DNA from: Unio delphinus
Lineage: Eukaryota; Mollusca; Bivalvia; Unionida; Unionidae
DNA: 64,000 nucleotides
NCBI GenBank assembly: GCA_029339505.1
Contig: JAQISU010000169.1
Coordinates: forward strand, 7,308,001 to 7,372,000
Reading direction: 5' to 3'
Positions within the stretch are counted from its first letter, which is position 1; each line of letters begins with the position of its first letter. Of the stretch, positions 24,918 through 36,184 are shown piece after piece. Below the pieces are notes generated by a model. It had not been told where the DNA came from. It ran no database searches and was given only the letters and a program-made list of their open reading frames with translations. A program made the translations under genes and the position numbers.

Positions 24918-25277
24918 CTAGAAAAGAAGAAGAAAAAAAAACCAGAAATTAATTATGTATCATTAAAAATATATTAAATATTATTTATTGTAATTTAATT
25001 ATAGCTTTTTCATGCATTATTAATTTATATGGATCCCACCATATAAAAGTAATAAAAGGTAAACATTTTGACTAATTAAATATAAATTGTAAAATTAGAA
25101 ATTAGGGGAGGTAAGCTTATTGTTACAGTTATGATGCAGTTGTTTCACTTTAAAAACACTTGTAACTACTTAGTCTGACCGGCTTCAAATTCAATGTAAT
25201 TTATGCAAAATTAAAAATTATTTTTGAAGCTATAGTTCAGACAGAGAAAAAAATAGATAATGTATAGTTATACTCAC

Positions 25278-25523
25278 AGTTAAAATTTTCTTCAAGTCGA
25301 ATGTGGAGGATGCGCTCTTTTCATTCGCTTGATGTTTTATTCCTCTTGCGTGTATTCCTACGCTGCTTTCACCCAATCTCTTAATAATAAACGATAATTT
25401 ACATTTAGCAGAAAAGACATCATCTTTTTCCAACCAAGGAGTGTACTGCGGATTCGACAGCCAACTCATTTGAAACGTGTCTTGCTTGCCATTACTGCAA
25501 GCCAAGATATACCGGATGTGCAA
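25278..25523 (-). CDS. Exon 1 of a BED/hAT-type zinc-finger gene
   Basis: The minus-strand frame reads a WLSNPQYTPWLEKDD motif followed by a finger-like segment with AKC, a conserved Phe, then HARGIKH (His-x5-His). It ends at a good donor, ACT|GTGAGT (25278). This layout is typical of BED-type zinc fingers in hAT transposases and their domesticated relatives. The usual second Cys of the CxxC pair reads Ser here (CKLS), so metal binding is doubtful. The start is uncertain: an ATG at 25469 is in frame, while an ATG at 25492 with a plausible leader is one frame off. Together with the A-run frameshift in exon 2 this suggests decay. Confidence 0.55.
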
Positions 25524-25782
25524 GTTACTGACAACCCAGATGTACGACAGCTGTAATTGATTTCAGGTGCAGGTTACGGTTTTTTTTTCCTCGATCGTGC
25601 AGTGCCGACTTTTTCTTATAGAAACTTTATTTTTAGCTTTTTACTGCTGACTTGTGTTGAAGAATTTTAAGGTTTTCTTTTAATTTATAAGGTTTCTTAT
25701 AAAAATTTAGGCTTTTTTTAGGTTTTTTAGGCTAAAATAAAATCTTAGGCTTTTTTACGTTTTTAAGCACCCTACGGACTCT

Positions 25783-25783
25783 G

Positions 25784-25832
<49 letters not shown>
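25783..25832. repeat. (AT)n microsatellite
   Basis: A GTATGT start followed by a pure AT run directly at the tail end of the next SINE. Confidence 0.95.
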
Positions 25833-25833
<1 letters not shown>

Positions 25834-25840
<7 letters not shown>

Positions 25841-25977
25841 AGGATTTAATGCCATTTTCAGCACACGATAGGCTGTACATGGCAGCCAGTATTAATGGTG
25901 GAGGAAGAACCCGGGAAAAACCCCGACCGACGAGAAGCTACTGGAAAGCTTTCTCACATACCCACATTGGCCGAAGA
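25834..25977 (-). mobile_element. Family-1 SINE, head-truncated
   Basis: Tail and body ('ggatttaatgccattttcagc', 'gaagctactgg') are present, but the sequence stops at 'ttggccgaaga' before the tRNA-like head. First of three family-1 SINEs in 810 bp. Confidence 0.8.
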
Positions 25978-26035
25978 TAGGTAAAGTAGTATTGTCACAG
26001 ACAGAAGGAAAAGAAACTGTGAGCTTGGTTGGTGT

Positions 26036-26279
26036 TGTAGTTGTTGTAGGGTTTAATGCCATTTTTCAGCACATGATAGGCTATATACATGGCAGCCAGT
26101 ATTATTGGTGGAGGAAGAACCCAGGAAAAGCCCCGGAAAGAACCACTGACCCACGAGAAGCTATTGGCAAGGTTTCTCGCAGAACTACATTAGCCGAATC
26201 TTAGACTCGAACCTACGCAGACAGGTGAGATGGCAGTGATCCGCAACGGAGAGCGCTTTAGACCATTCAGGGCCCCTGT
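26036..26279 (-). mobile_element. Family-1 SINE, complete
   Basis: Full family-1 order on the minus strand, from a head ending at 26279 ('ggggccctgaatggtctaa' on the complement) with B box 'aggttcgagtctaag' near 26210, to a tail with TGTTGTAGG motifs near 26036. Confidence 0.85.
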
Positions 26280-26288
26280 GTGAGCATA

Positions 26289-26456
26289 GTAAAGACTTTA
26301 TATTCAGATTTTTACAATATTTTGAGTTTTCACTTTTTTGCAGACATTCAAAAAGGCAATATATTTTTACAAGGAATCCTTGTAATTCAGATACATTTTC
26401 TCGAAAGAAAGACGAAATTGTAGGACTTTTATTTATTACATGATGTAAATTGATAG
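26289..26456. repeat. Dispersed repeat, inverted copy of 386-549
   Basis: Reverse-complement match to 386-549, including 'tttttacaaggaatccttg' and 'gttttcacttttttgca'. It lies exactly between two family-1 SINEs. Confidence 0.75.
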
Positions 26457-26641
26457 GCAGGCTATACATGGCAGCCAGTATTAATGGTGGAGGAAGAACA
26501 CGGGGAAAACCCCGGAAAGAACCACCAACCTACAAGAAGCTACTGGCAAGCTTTCTCACATACCCACATTGGCCAAATCTGAGACTCGAGCCCACGCAGA
26601 CAGAAAGGAGAGCACTTTAGGCCACACGACCACTTGGGGTC
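26457..26641 (-). mobile_element. Family-1 SINE, tail-truncated
   Basis: Body and head are present ('ggctatacatggcagccag', 'gagactcgagcccacgc', 'accacttgggg') but the 3' tail that should precede 26457 is missing. The inverted repeat 26289-26456 abuts the break. Confidence 0.8.
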
Positions 26642-26994
26642 AGCTATGGTGTGTCTCTGGGCATGACACTTTACTGAAATTGCCTCCATATGATATATTC
26701 TTTCAAGTGTTGATGTGTCACTAATCATAACTCCATCAATCAAGCAATCAACCTTCTAACATTTAACATAGTTCAAACATTCTGACTAGGTGTAATCATT
26801 TACATCAGTGGTTCTTAACCAATGGGTTGCTTTTTAGTGTGTAGCTGAAATCAACCTTTGAAATTTTCTACCTATCTGGGCTTAAAAACATGCTGATTTG
26901 CAAAGAGATAACAAAACAAAGTACTGTGAGCCATCTCAATTAGGCAAATACACTACCATATGTACACACTTATAAGTTGAGTCAAACTACATAA

Positions 26995-27150
26995 AACAGA
27001 GATCCTGATCTGTCATAGTAAAATGTATCTGATTATCAGGGTCTATGCTGTTTATTCTATTGATTACTCCCAGCAAGCTGCAGTGACCCAGATCTGTTAG
27101 CACATTATATGACAGCAGATCTGGCTCTGCAATATGCAGTTGGACTCTAA
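26995..27150. repeat. Dispersed repeat family 3
   Basis: 'gatcctgatctgtcatag', 'tctatgctgtttatt' and 'gacagcagatctggctct' match the other family-3 segments. Confidence 0.6.
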
Positions 27151-27231
27151 GTGAGTATATATTGCAAATTACAAACTTTTGGCAAGTACAGTTGTATTTA
27201 CAAAATACAAGTAGTATATGTTTGGCTTTGA

Positions 27232-28388
27232 CATACCATAGCAAATAGTTACATATTCTTTCATGGCTTACCACAAAATACAGCTACATGTCTGTGGCGT
27301 TTTGCCCGACCCAAAATTAAATTAGAAACATGTGTAATCAGAGTAATTCGGACAAGCCACTGTTTATTGTTAAACATGACCGCAGGCTAACACTCCCTTA
27401 TGTAAGTTTGCCTGGCTAGGATGGGAAGCCCGACCAAGGCTGTCAGAAGTGGAATTATCACCGTGGGTCTGGAAGAAGCTTGTGTAGATCAAAGAAGTTG
27501 CCAGAAGGAGTGGACGTGCCTTATCTTCTTGATACACAGACTGACAGCCAGGTTGAATTAGTCGACTGGACAGGGCGCCAGCGCTACCCAATCGGAATAG
27601 AGATAGGGGCGGGACCCTGATTTTGGCTAAGTATGATATCCTTAGACCTGCCAGCAAGCTTTAGTTTGCTCTAGTTCTTTAGAGGGAGAGTTGCCAGAAG
27701 ATAGGAACTCCGTTCAGCCATACGTTATTGGCAGGGAAAAACCTTAGAATAGGATTCTAAGTGTAGCTTCCAAAAGGAAGCTTCGAGAGACAGACTAGTG
27801 ATAGTGGTCCCAGTGTCTCCGTTAGAGACGGAAGAAAGAGAAGGAAAGAGGGAAATCTGGAGAGGAAGCTTCAGGGACAGACCAGTGAAAGTGGTTCCAA
27901 TAGTCTCAGATAGAGAGACGGGATAAAGGAGAAGGAAGGAGATAAGTCGGGAGAGGGGAAATCCAGGAGGAGTGGGAGGATCGAATAAGAGATGAGTAGA
28001 ACAAAGGCCAGGGGGAAAATCGAACTCACACTGAAAATCATGAGATGAAGTAGGCTATCACTTAGAGGACGAGTGATTGAGTTTAGTTTATCATTTAAAA
28101 TTATCACCTTTATTAAATTGTTTTATTTGAATTTCATCTTCGTGTTATATATAATTTAACCGTCGGTAGTGCTGACTGGGGGCTCAGAGCCGTACATCTA
28201 TTTCGTCTTTAATTTAACTTATAAATTCATGAGCCAGGTGGAACCTCCATAAATATTTTAATTAATATATTGGAAGTACCCCACCCCAACCTTTGCAAAA
28301 GCTACAATGTCCTGCTATGACTTACCATAGCAAATAGTACATGTCCTTCCATGGCTTACCATTACAAATCAACATGCCTCTGTCTGTG
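27232..28388. repeat. Direct repeat of about 65 bp on both sides of the LTR-like block
   Basis: 27232-27297 and 28318-28388 share 'taccatagcaaatag', 'catggcttacca' and 'ctgtgtg/ctgtgg' in the same order. A local tandem repeat probably existed before the block between them inserted. Too long for an ordinary target duplication. Confidence 0.6.
27292..28250. mobile_element. LTR-like block, possible solo LTR
   Basis: This stretch of about 960 bp differs sharply in composition from its surroundings: purine-rich and GC-richer, with an internal tandem duplication of about 90 bp (27774-27863 and 27864-27955, 'gaagcttc...agacagac'). It has no ORF. Inserted-DNA status is suggested by the local direct repeat on either side. 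A solo LTR of a retrotransposon is the best guess, but TG...CA ends and a target duplication were not found, so it could be another inserted sequence. Confidence 0.35.
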
Positions 28389-28431
28389 TGTATGTGTGTG
28401 TGTGTGTGTGTGTGTGCGTGTGTGTGTGTGT
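28388..28431. repeat. (GT)n microsatellite
   Basis: GTGTGT run with one GC interruption. Confidence 0.95.
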
Positions 28432-30386
28432 GCAACACAACATCATTGAAAGAATTAACTATCTGCAATCTATCTGTCAATCACCATACCAAGCGAGTTG
28501 CATGAGTAGATTGTGTCAACTGATATATCTTCTTCTAGAGGAGGATGCATTCACAAAGAAAGATAATGGGTTTTACAACACCAAAAAGAAAGTTAAACAA
28601 TAGCAAGGGTAAGCCATTGCTGCTATTAAATTATTAATATTTATCCCAATGTACGCTCCTTAGTCTCATTAAGACAGTCTAATACCATATTTCTATTGAA
28701 AGATGTAAACTTTATGAACAGAGTGAAGCATGTGACCTATGAACGTAAAACAGATTATCTGGTTACCTATACATGTAATTAGTGCTCAAAACATACATGT
28801 GATTCTACCATTGGTAGGACAAAATACCGTTTTGGATGTTTATGTGCATTATAGAAATCAGCCAGAACCAGTCTTATGGGTACCAGAACTGCTCCAGCAG
28901 TCATTACAGCTGATGTAATGATGGTGGCCCAATAACGGGATTAAGGCTTGAGTATAAACACAACAAACTGTTACTTTAATGCTGTAATCTGGATAGTTTC
29001 CAACCTTTGCTGTGTTTTTTTTTTTAAAGGACTATGACCACTGGCACTATTATAAGTAATAATTGGAACAAATGTGGTCATGCAGTAGACTGAGACACCT
29101 TAATGTTTCAGTTCATCCCTTTCCTTAGCTACAGTGTTGTATTGAAGTTCAAGGTGAAATATAGGCATGCATCAAGCTGGTGTTGATGTCAAGTACATGT
29201 ACGCAGATAAATAAACTCTTGCATATTCACATGTTTTGATAGCTGATTGACTCATTAATCCTTTACCAAGTAAGTAACAACAACCATCACTGCCTGATTT
29301 CCACAATACAAATACAAACTTGTGTTTCAAAACTTAACAAGTCTATTAACAACAGTTTGTTTTTTTTAAAATAGATCCAGTGATCTAAATATTTTAACTG
29401 CCATGTATGCATTATTATCTTCGTAAAATCAGTTTGAAAACCATGAGTAAACCTGTCATGGGGAAATAATGGTGAACTTCAAGGAGTCTCTCCAAAAAAA
29501 CTAATAATGCATAATGCATAAGAAATCTAAATGGGCAGAATAAGATATGGATGAATATAGCACTGGAGATCTGCAAAAAAGTAAACTGCTTGAAAAAACA
29601 TGGTAAACTATAATTTTATAAGGTGAGACAATTTGTAATATCTATGGATACGTTACTAAATAAAAGATTTCCACATACAGGTATTCTTTAAATTGTCACC
29701 TTTATGATTATATTGATGCTTCATCCAACATTTGTCTTGCCGATGCATTTGATTTAGAATAGCTTTACATTTAAGTTGTTTTTATTTTATTAAATACTTA
29801 ATCACTATGACCACTGACACCTTTTGTTCAAAGTTATACAATCCCAATTAAGAATATCTTTATTATAATTTATAGGAGGACAGTATATCCCAAATAAAAT
29901 GTACAGAGGCCAAAACTTTGCAGTTGAATCATCTAGACCAAAAAAACATTTGGGCCAAACTGGTTGAATGGTTTTAAATGGTTAATACAGTCTGAGTAAA
30001 ATAATTCTTGGTGTATTGCCATATATCTTGTCAAGATGATATAAATTCTGCAAAATCTGTACCATGATTCAACAAAGCTTTATCTCACATGTTGTTGCAT
30101 GATTTTGCTAGTTTCACGGTTGTTTTATCTGTGGCATGATTATGCCACTGGCAAAGAATTGAATTTCAGTGTTTCAACTCTGTGAAGAAACTATCTTTAT
30201 ACCCACTGCCGCACATAAATGTAAATTTCCACCACTGCATGGTCTTACACAACATGTGTCTTGTATACAGGTAACCTTCAAAACTTAGTACAGAACCACC
30301 CTGCTGCTTGTGATGACTTCCATTTTTTGAATAATTTCTTTGACAAAAACCATGGATTTTTATATGCCTGCATTTGAAGCTATGGA
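28432..30386. other. Intergenic, no feature seen
   Basis: AT-rich, no supportable ORF, RNA gene or repeat match within the window. Confidence 0.4.
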
Positions 30387-32130
30387 AAGTGTGAGAGGGC
30401 AAATTTCTGGTGATCTAACAAGAACACATTAGTTGAGACCTAAGAACCATTAATTAGATTTCTGGAGAACAGGCACATATCAATCAACATACTGCCCTGT
30501 TCGGAATGTCCTTTGATGGGAGAATGCTATTCTTTATTTAAGCATTTGTTTAGACAGCAGCAGGACAGACTTTTAGGGAAATGGTAAACATTACTTTCAT
30601 GGTAAAGCTGTCACAGTTGAAAAATTGCACAAACTCTGTAACTATCAAACTACCAGGTCAAGCTGACCCTGATTTTCAGCACCACTGAGAAAGGAGGCAG
30701 AGAGATTTTATGCTAATTATGGGATGTGTTTCCCACCCAAAATTTCCCTAATATCACCTCATCAAAAATTTTAATCAGTCTAAGCTGTTCTGCATGAGAA
30801 AGGTAATGTGACAATTCCATGTAATTTGTTGATGCCATATTTAATGCTTTGCTGAATTTATTTGTATCTGCATGAATTTTTTTCTTATACATTCATATAA
30901 TAATTTGCTTTATGAAGTATAACAGTGTTGAGTTTATGCATAGGAAGTTGTACACTAATCTGTAGATAAGTTTGACGAATTGTTTAAATTTGTTGTCCTG
31001 TTTGCATAAAAATTAGAATCTAAGAATTGAATGCTTTACAGTTTACTTAGTATGATTGCAAGAATCCATGTGACTTCACCGAATTTATAAGATTTCATGT
31101 ATGATTAAAGAGTGAGTGTGAAATGGCCTATTAACTGATGTAATGTATCTCATTTATTGTGTAACGCACTTGACTAACTAAGGTCATAATAGGACATGAG
31201 GAGTCGATTGATAGATAGCCTTAGTGTCTGTCTAGCATCAATAGAAAGATCTGATAATGAACAGAAAATTTAAGTCTGTTTATATTTATTTTAAAGGGAG
31301 AAAATAGCTCCTGAGACATGTAATTTTGAGATGTAATCCTGTGACATATCAATTCTGAGAGGTATTCTGAGAGTATCCAGAGACATATTGTGAAAGTAGC
31401 ATCCTGAGATTCAAGGGTTTGAACAGCTACAGTGGAAGTGAGCGAACCAAAGAAACAGGTTATGCAATCATACAAGACGTTGACTTAGACTGTTCAAATC
31501 TATCACTAAACAGATCATATGATGAACTAAATCTATTGGGGCCCCTGAGTGGCCAAGTGGTCTAAAGCGCTCTCGGTTACAGATCACTGCCATCTCACCT
31601 CTGTCTGCTTGGGTTTGAATCTCAGATTCACCCAATGTGGGTATGTGAGAAAGCTTGCCAGTAGCTTCTCGTGGGTCAGTTGTTCTTTCTGGGGCTTTTC
31701 CCGGGTTTTACATCCACCATTGATACTGGTTGGCATGTATAGCCTATCTTGTGCTGAAAAATGGCATTGAACCCTACAACAACAACAAAACCCTACAACA
31801 ACAACAAAATCTATCAGTAAACAGATCTGCTATTTTATTTAAATCCATTTGTGCTTTTCTTTGTAATTCGAGAAAATTTTGTTTTCTAAAAGCTGCGAGA
31901 TTCCTAATGTAATGATTTCGCATAGCTGTTTTATGCAGTTGATTAAACTGTTTGTTTACCTGAACAGGGGCTCGTGTTGGTATATTCTCTATATATCTGC
32001 TCAGATCTCTATTTCATCTAGAAGTTTTACCACATATATTTATTCGAACCAGGCAATAACATAGAGGGCGGTCAACCTCTAGATAACGAAAACCAAACTA
32101 AGTAGGGCAGCCAATCAGTACATCCCCTGT
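30387..32130 (+). repeat. Long dispersed repeat, copy B
   Basis: Collinear with copy A (757-2970). Copy B has its own family-1 SINE (31538-31808) and about 105 bp (30899-31005) absent from A. It lacks the family-2 SINE and the non-LTR insertion of A, giving clean empty sites. Shared ends: 'gagggcaaat(t/a)tctggtgat' on the left and 'ccaatcagta' on the right. Confidence 0.85.
31538..31808 (+). mobile_element. Family-1 SINE inside repeat copy B
   Basis: Complete plus-strand copy: A box 'gagtggccaagtggtctaa', B box 'gggtttgaatctcag', body, and a tail in which 'accctacaacaacaacaaaa' occurs twice. Flanked by AAATCTAT on both sides (about 31528 and 31807); copy A has a single AAATCTAT here, so this is a target duplication. 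Confidence 0.85.
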
Positions 32131-33095
32131 CCCCAACAGAAAGAATAGACTTTTAGCACAGAAATAGGTTTACTTGTATTACCATGTTCAAAGCTAACTA
32201 TTCCAGTCTATGAGTAAGCCATAAATAAACTGCAATGATCTCAGTATACTTATTTACAATTTGCCATGAAGTCTCCAGATGCTAAACAATTATACATTTC
32301 GTGTGAAGTCATAATTTTACTTTGATGATTAATAGTAATTAGGATAGAATATAATGATGTAAATACATCTTTTAAAATAAACTTATGAAAATCCAGAGTG
32401 TGACTTTATAAGTTGCACGACCACCATTAGAATGATTAGTCATATTTTGACTATTGTAACGTGACTTTCTGTCCCATGTGTATTTATCACGTTTTGACCG
32501 TGACTTTCTGTCCTGGGACTTCGTGTGTTTACCAGTCGCCGTGACCTTGTCTGACGAAAATACACAACGACCTCGTCCTTGACACAAATAGCTCGTGTTG
32601 TGAAAAGGCTTCAAACAAGTTGACAAGAGTAAATTCTATTATAAAATATAATTAATATATAATTTCCTACTCAAAAATCTTTTCCTATATATATACCGAT
32701 TACATTAACAAATCAGTTTTCAACACAAATGTTTACTGACGTGCATCTAACCCACTCAATAACAATACATTCAGCTCATAAAGTGTGATAAATATTATAG
32801 TTATCAAGCTCGGTAAAATTTTATACTAAGCAAACTTACAGTAGTTAACTCGGACATTGTCAGCTCTTTTACAATACTGTTAAGATCAGCTTGGCCCTCA
32901 AAAGCTGTCAGACTCCTGTTCCAAAGGCAAAGTGACCCAAGTAGGTTCCAATACTTAAAACCAAGGGAGAAAATAGAAGACATCGAATAATATCCCGGTC
33001 AGGGTTTTTGTTTGGACTGGTACTATATTTATTATTATAGTTTGAGCAGGATCTGGCAGCCTTCGTTATGAGAATCAAGCCTCGCCAGGAATAGC
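32131..33095. other. Intergenic; small tandem motif
   Basis: 'gtgactttctgtcc' occurs twice at 32461-32515. A short ATG...GTAAGT stretch on the minus strand at 32857-32840 could be a tiny first exon but is too short to support. Confidence 0.35.
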
Positions 33096-33239
33096 GGAGA
33101 ACTCGCCCCATGGAAAACTCGCCCTGGGAGAACTCGCCCCATGGAGAACTCGCCCTGGGAGAACTCATCCCAGGTGTCAAGAGAAGTCGCCCCATAGTGG
33201 TCGGAGAAGTCGCCCCAGTTTGCCTGGAGAAGTCGCCCC
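33096..33239 (-). repeat. Motif array A: GGGGCGACTTCTCC units
   Basis: Read on the minus strand from 33239: three copies of GGGGCGACTTCTCC separated by unrelated 9-base spacers (aggcaaact, gaccactat, ttgacacct; period 23). About five GGGGCGAGTTCTCC-type copies then follow, separated by only AT or CA (period about 16). It mirrors array B at 35737-35865. A period of 23 or 16 is not a multiple of 3, so this is unlikely to be a coding repeat. Confidence 0.9.
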
Positions 33240-33289
33240 AAGGATAATATATAATAATTCTGAGCTTTCGCCACATGGTTGTCAAGGCT

Positions 33290-34424
33290 TTATTTATTGT
33301 TGTTTTTCTTCAACTTAGTAACTTATTAAATCTAAAAAATTTGCAATTCTTTTCTCCGCGTCGAATGAAAGACGATGGCATTGTGCTAACTCTTGTGGAC
33401 ATATGCACCTCTTTGATATAGTAATTTGTACCCGGTAATTGTGATCTTTCCTCCGTGAGCAATATAATACCATTGTATTATGTCTGTATTTTAGTGAAAC
33501 CATTTCAGTATTTCTAACTCCGGTTTGTTTCTATTAAAAAGAATACTCGCCGATATAATTTATATATTACTAAAATTAGAGGCCACAATTAAATTACATT
33601 GAAAATAGTTAAATAATAAATCAACTGTTAACAATGAACGGTTGAACAATTTCGCATTTAATTTGTGCTTCTTCGGGTACGAAATGTTTTAAAAGAAACG
33701 GACAACGTATTTTGTTAGATGAAAACTGAGGATCTCTATAATGTTATAAATGAAAGTGATGATTATTCATAATACTAGTGTCTCTTATGTTTGCACATCG
33801 CATCAATGTATGTTACATTTAGATAACGAAAATATTTTTTTTCCTTCTTTTCTGTCTATGTATGTACTATTTAAAATGAAATCGTGCAAATTCTTGAGAT
33901 TTGCTAACCAAAATTTACTTGTACGTTTTATTATAAAAATCCAACCAAATAAATGATTATTGTTGATGCATACCATTTTTTTAAAGTACCATATGTTGTG
34001 ATATTCACTGGTTATACAATTTCGGCATGAAAGACAATTCGCTTAGAGAGTTATTATTGGTGTTGAAACTGTGTTGAAATACTAGATGAAAACTGAGGAT
34101 CTCTATAATTTTATATATGAAAGCGATGATTATTCATAGTAGTTTCTCTTATATTTGCACATCAAGAGCACCGGTGTATGTTACATTTAGATGACGAAAA
34201 TGTTCTTTTTCTTTTTCTTTTCTGTCTGTTTAGTACTAATAAAAGAAAATCTGGCAAATTCTTGGGTCTTCTTTAAGCGATAATTGATTTATTTTTGTAA
34301 AGTGTTTTTACGCTGGTAAATTGATAAATTTATTTGATAAATTTATGAGATTAAAATGTATTAATTTAATTGTACGACATAGATTAGATAATGAAGGATT
34401 CGATTGTATCGTGAAAGGAATTAC

Positions 34425-34514
<90 letters not shown>

Positions 34515-35720
34515 TGTACATACTGCTTTGTTTAAAGCCCAGTGTTGAGTAATATTACGGGCTTTGTTCAGCGCAGAATGAATTGTATGTGTAGGATAAT
34601 TTCTGTTTTGTAAATATGTTTGGAATTTATTCAACGAATTTTGTAATTGACAATCATCTGAAATAATACGTCGGTATCATTTCGACTGGCTATGTGGAAT
34701 ACCGTTTTTAAATGACATGAAGATTATTTAAATTATGGAAATTAGTTTCCTTGATATGAATATTTGCAGAGATAGTGTTATCAGTATTTTATATCACATT
34801 TACATCTGAAAATGAAACATGCGTACTAGATGTAGTATAAGTAAATTGAATTGTCGGGGGAAAATGACTTAGGCGATCAATACAATTTTACAGTTCTTCG
34901 GTTGACTGCTTCCAGATATAAATGTCATTGAAAAATCTGAACCAAAGAGATGGATTCAACTTTTCGTTTTGAAGAAATTTACCCATGAGAGGAAAGCGTA
35001 TGAAGAAGCCATACACATTGCCGTACCAATTATGTATATGTATTTCGTATTATTAAATTGAAAATAATTATTTTCCAAAATAAGTTTTAATATTATACAA
35101 ATATCTTCACAAGATAGTGGGTTATTATTAGCATTGTAATCAAACAAATTTGTACACGCTTCAATACCAACTGCATGCGGAAAGTTGGTATATAGTGATG
35201 TTACATCTAATAATACCAGGATTGAAATTAACAGATAGTTGTGGAATAGACTTAAACTTTTTAATGAAAAGTTGTTGTATCTTCAATATATGATTTCATT
35301 ATGAGTTTTGGGTAATATGTAGAATTGAGGTGTACGCATGTTAAGAGGGAAAGTATAAAATTCCTCAAATACAGAATTATTTTGTTTAGCCATCTCATTA
35401 AAGCATGTTGAATTTTTTTTTTTTAATTTCTACTGACGGATCTTCGCCAATATGTTCGTAGTAGTTTTCATCATTTACTTGACGATCAACTTATTTAAAA
35501 TAATCTTCTTGATTCATAATAATAATAGTGTTTGACTAATCATCCTTTTTAATTACTATACTTTCATCATTCATTAGATTATATACAGACTGAATTTCGT
35601 ATTAGAAATATTACTATGATATTGCTTTTATGATTACCAGTTAATATTTCTTTTGTGATCGCTTATAAATAAAAATCTAAAAATGAATCACGTAAAAGAT
35701 GTTTTAATTCTGCCATAAAA
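33290..35720 (-). mobile_element. Penelope-like retroelement remnant
   Basis: The minus strand between 35570 and 34560 reads, with several frameshifts and stops, as a Penelope-type reverse transcriptase. An upstream block has 'TPQFYILPK' (about 35330). Then come the DVTSLYTN..PH motif (35208-35161), FNNTKYIYIIGTAM (about 35080-35010, in place of the family's FN..YYQ..GTAMG) and a degenerate C-terminal block near 34830-34620. The catalytic region is broken, so it is dead. Two imperfect copies of about 180 bp (33720-33900 and 34083-34260), each encoding an 'R.KNL.DF.L'-like stretch on the minus strand, suggest a tandem duplication of the RT tail. No GIY-YIG domain was recognised. Confidence 0.7.
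34429..34511. repeat. (CT)n microsatellite
   Basis: A pure CT run of about 83 bases inside the Penelope-like remnant. Confidence 0.98.
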
Positions 35721-35736
35721 AGGTTATCTGGGTTTT

Positions 35737-35865
35737 GGGGCGACTTCTCCAGACGAAGTGGGGCGACTTCTCCAACCAATCTGGGGCGACTTCTCCAGAT
35801 ACGTTGGGGCGAGTTCTCCATGGGGCGAGTTCTCACAGGGCGAGTTCTCCATGGGGCGAGTTCTC
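35737..35865 (+). repeat. Motif array B: GGGGCGACTTCTCC units
   Basis: Units start at 35737, 35760, 35783 and 35806, exactly 23 apart, with 9-base spacers agacgaagt, aaccaatct and agatacgtt. From 35806 the core changes one base (GGGGCGAGTTCTCC) and the spacing drops to about 16. It has the same two-part architecture as array A, in opposite orientation, with the 23-bp part facing inward in both. Confidence 0.9.
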
Positions 35866-36180
35866 TGCATACCCCTCGCCAGAACCTATCGTCTCCCAAC
35901 ATCGCAGAACCAATCTGAACGCGGTTACAGCTGCGACGTGTCCCGATTGTAATCAAGCCAAACTCAGCGAGTCAGCTTGAGCAGTGGAAGTCATCAAAAA
36001 CACCGCCATTTCAGTAGAGGAATTAATTAGTTGAAGAAAGGGGTGTGGAATGGGGGTACTCGGACCCAAACTGTAAACAAAGCTTAATATTAAAACAGTG
36101 CAAGCAATAACTATCGTTGTCTAATCAGAAACTAGTCACACATTTAATAATGATTAAAGAAGAGGATCTTGGTCCATTTT
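35866..36180. other. Intergenic, no feature seen
   Basis: Nothing supportable on either strand. Confidence 0.4.
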
Positions 36181-36184
36181 TAGT

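Noticed and set aside
32840..32857. Tiny first exon, six codons then GTAAGT on the minus strand
   Set aside because: Too short to support without transcript data.
32908..33285. Open frames across the GGGGCGACTTCTCC array (also 35663-35980)
   Set aside because: Unit lengths of 23 and 16 are not codon multiples and both strands stay open; the repeat causes the ORFs.
34308..34634. Open frames with long Arg-Glu or Ser-Leu repeats
   Set aside because: Produced by the (CT)n microsatellite.
33096..35865. CRISPR array because of constant repeats with variable spacers
   Set aside because: Repeats are 14 bp and spacers 9 bp, far too short, in eukaryotic DNA, with no cas genes.
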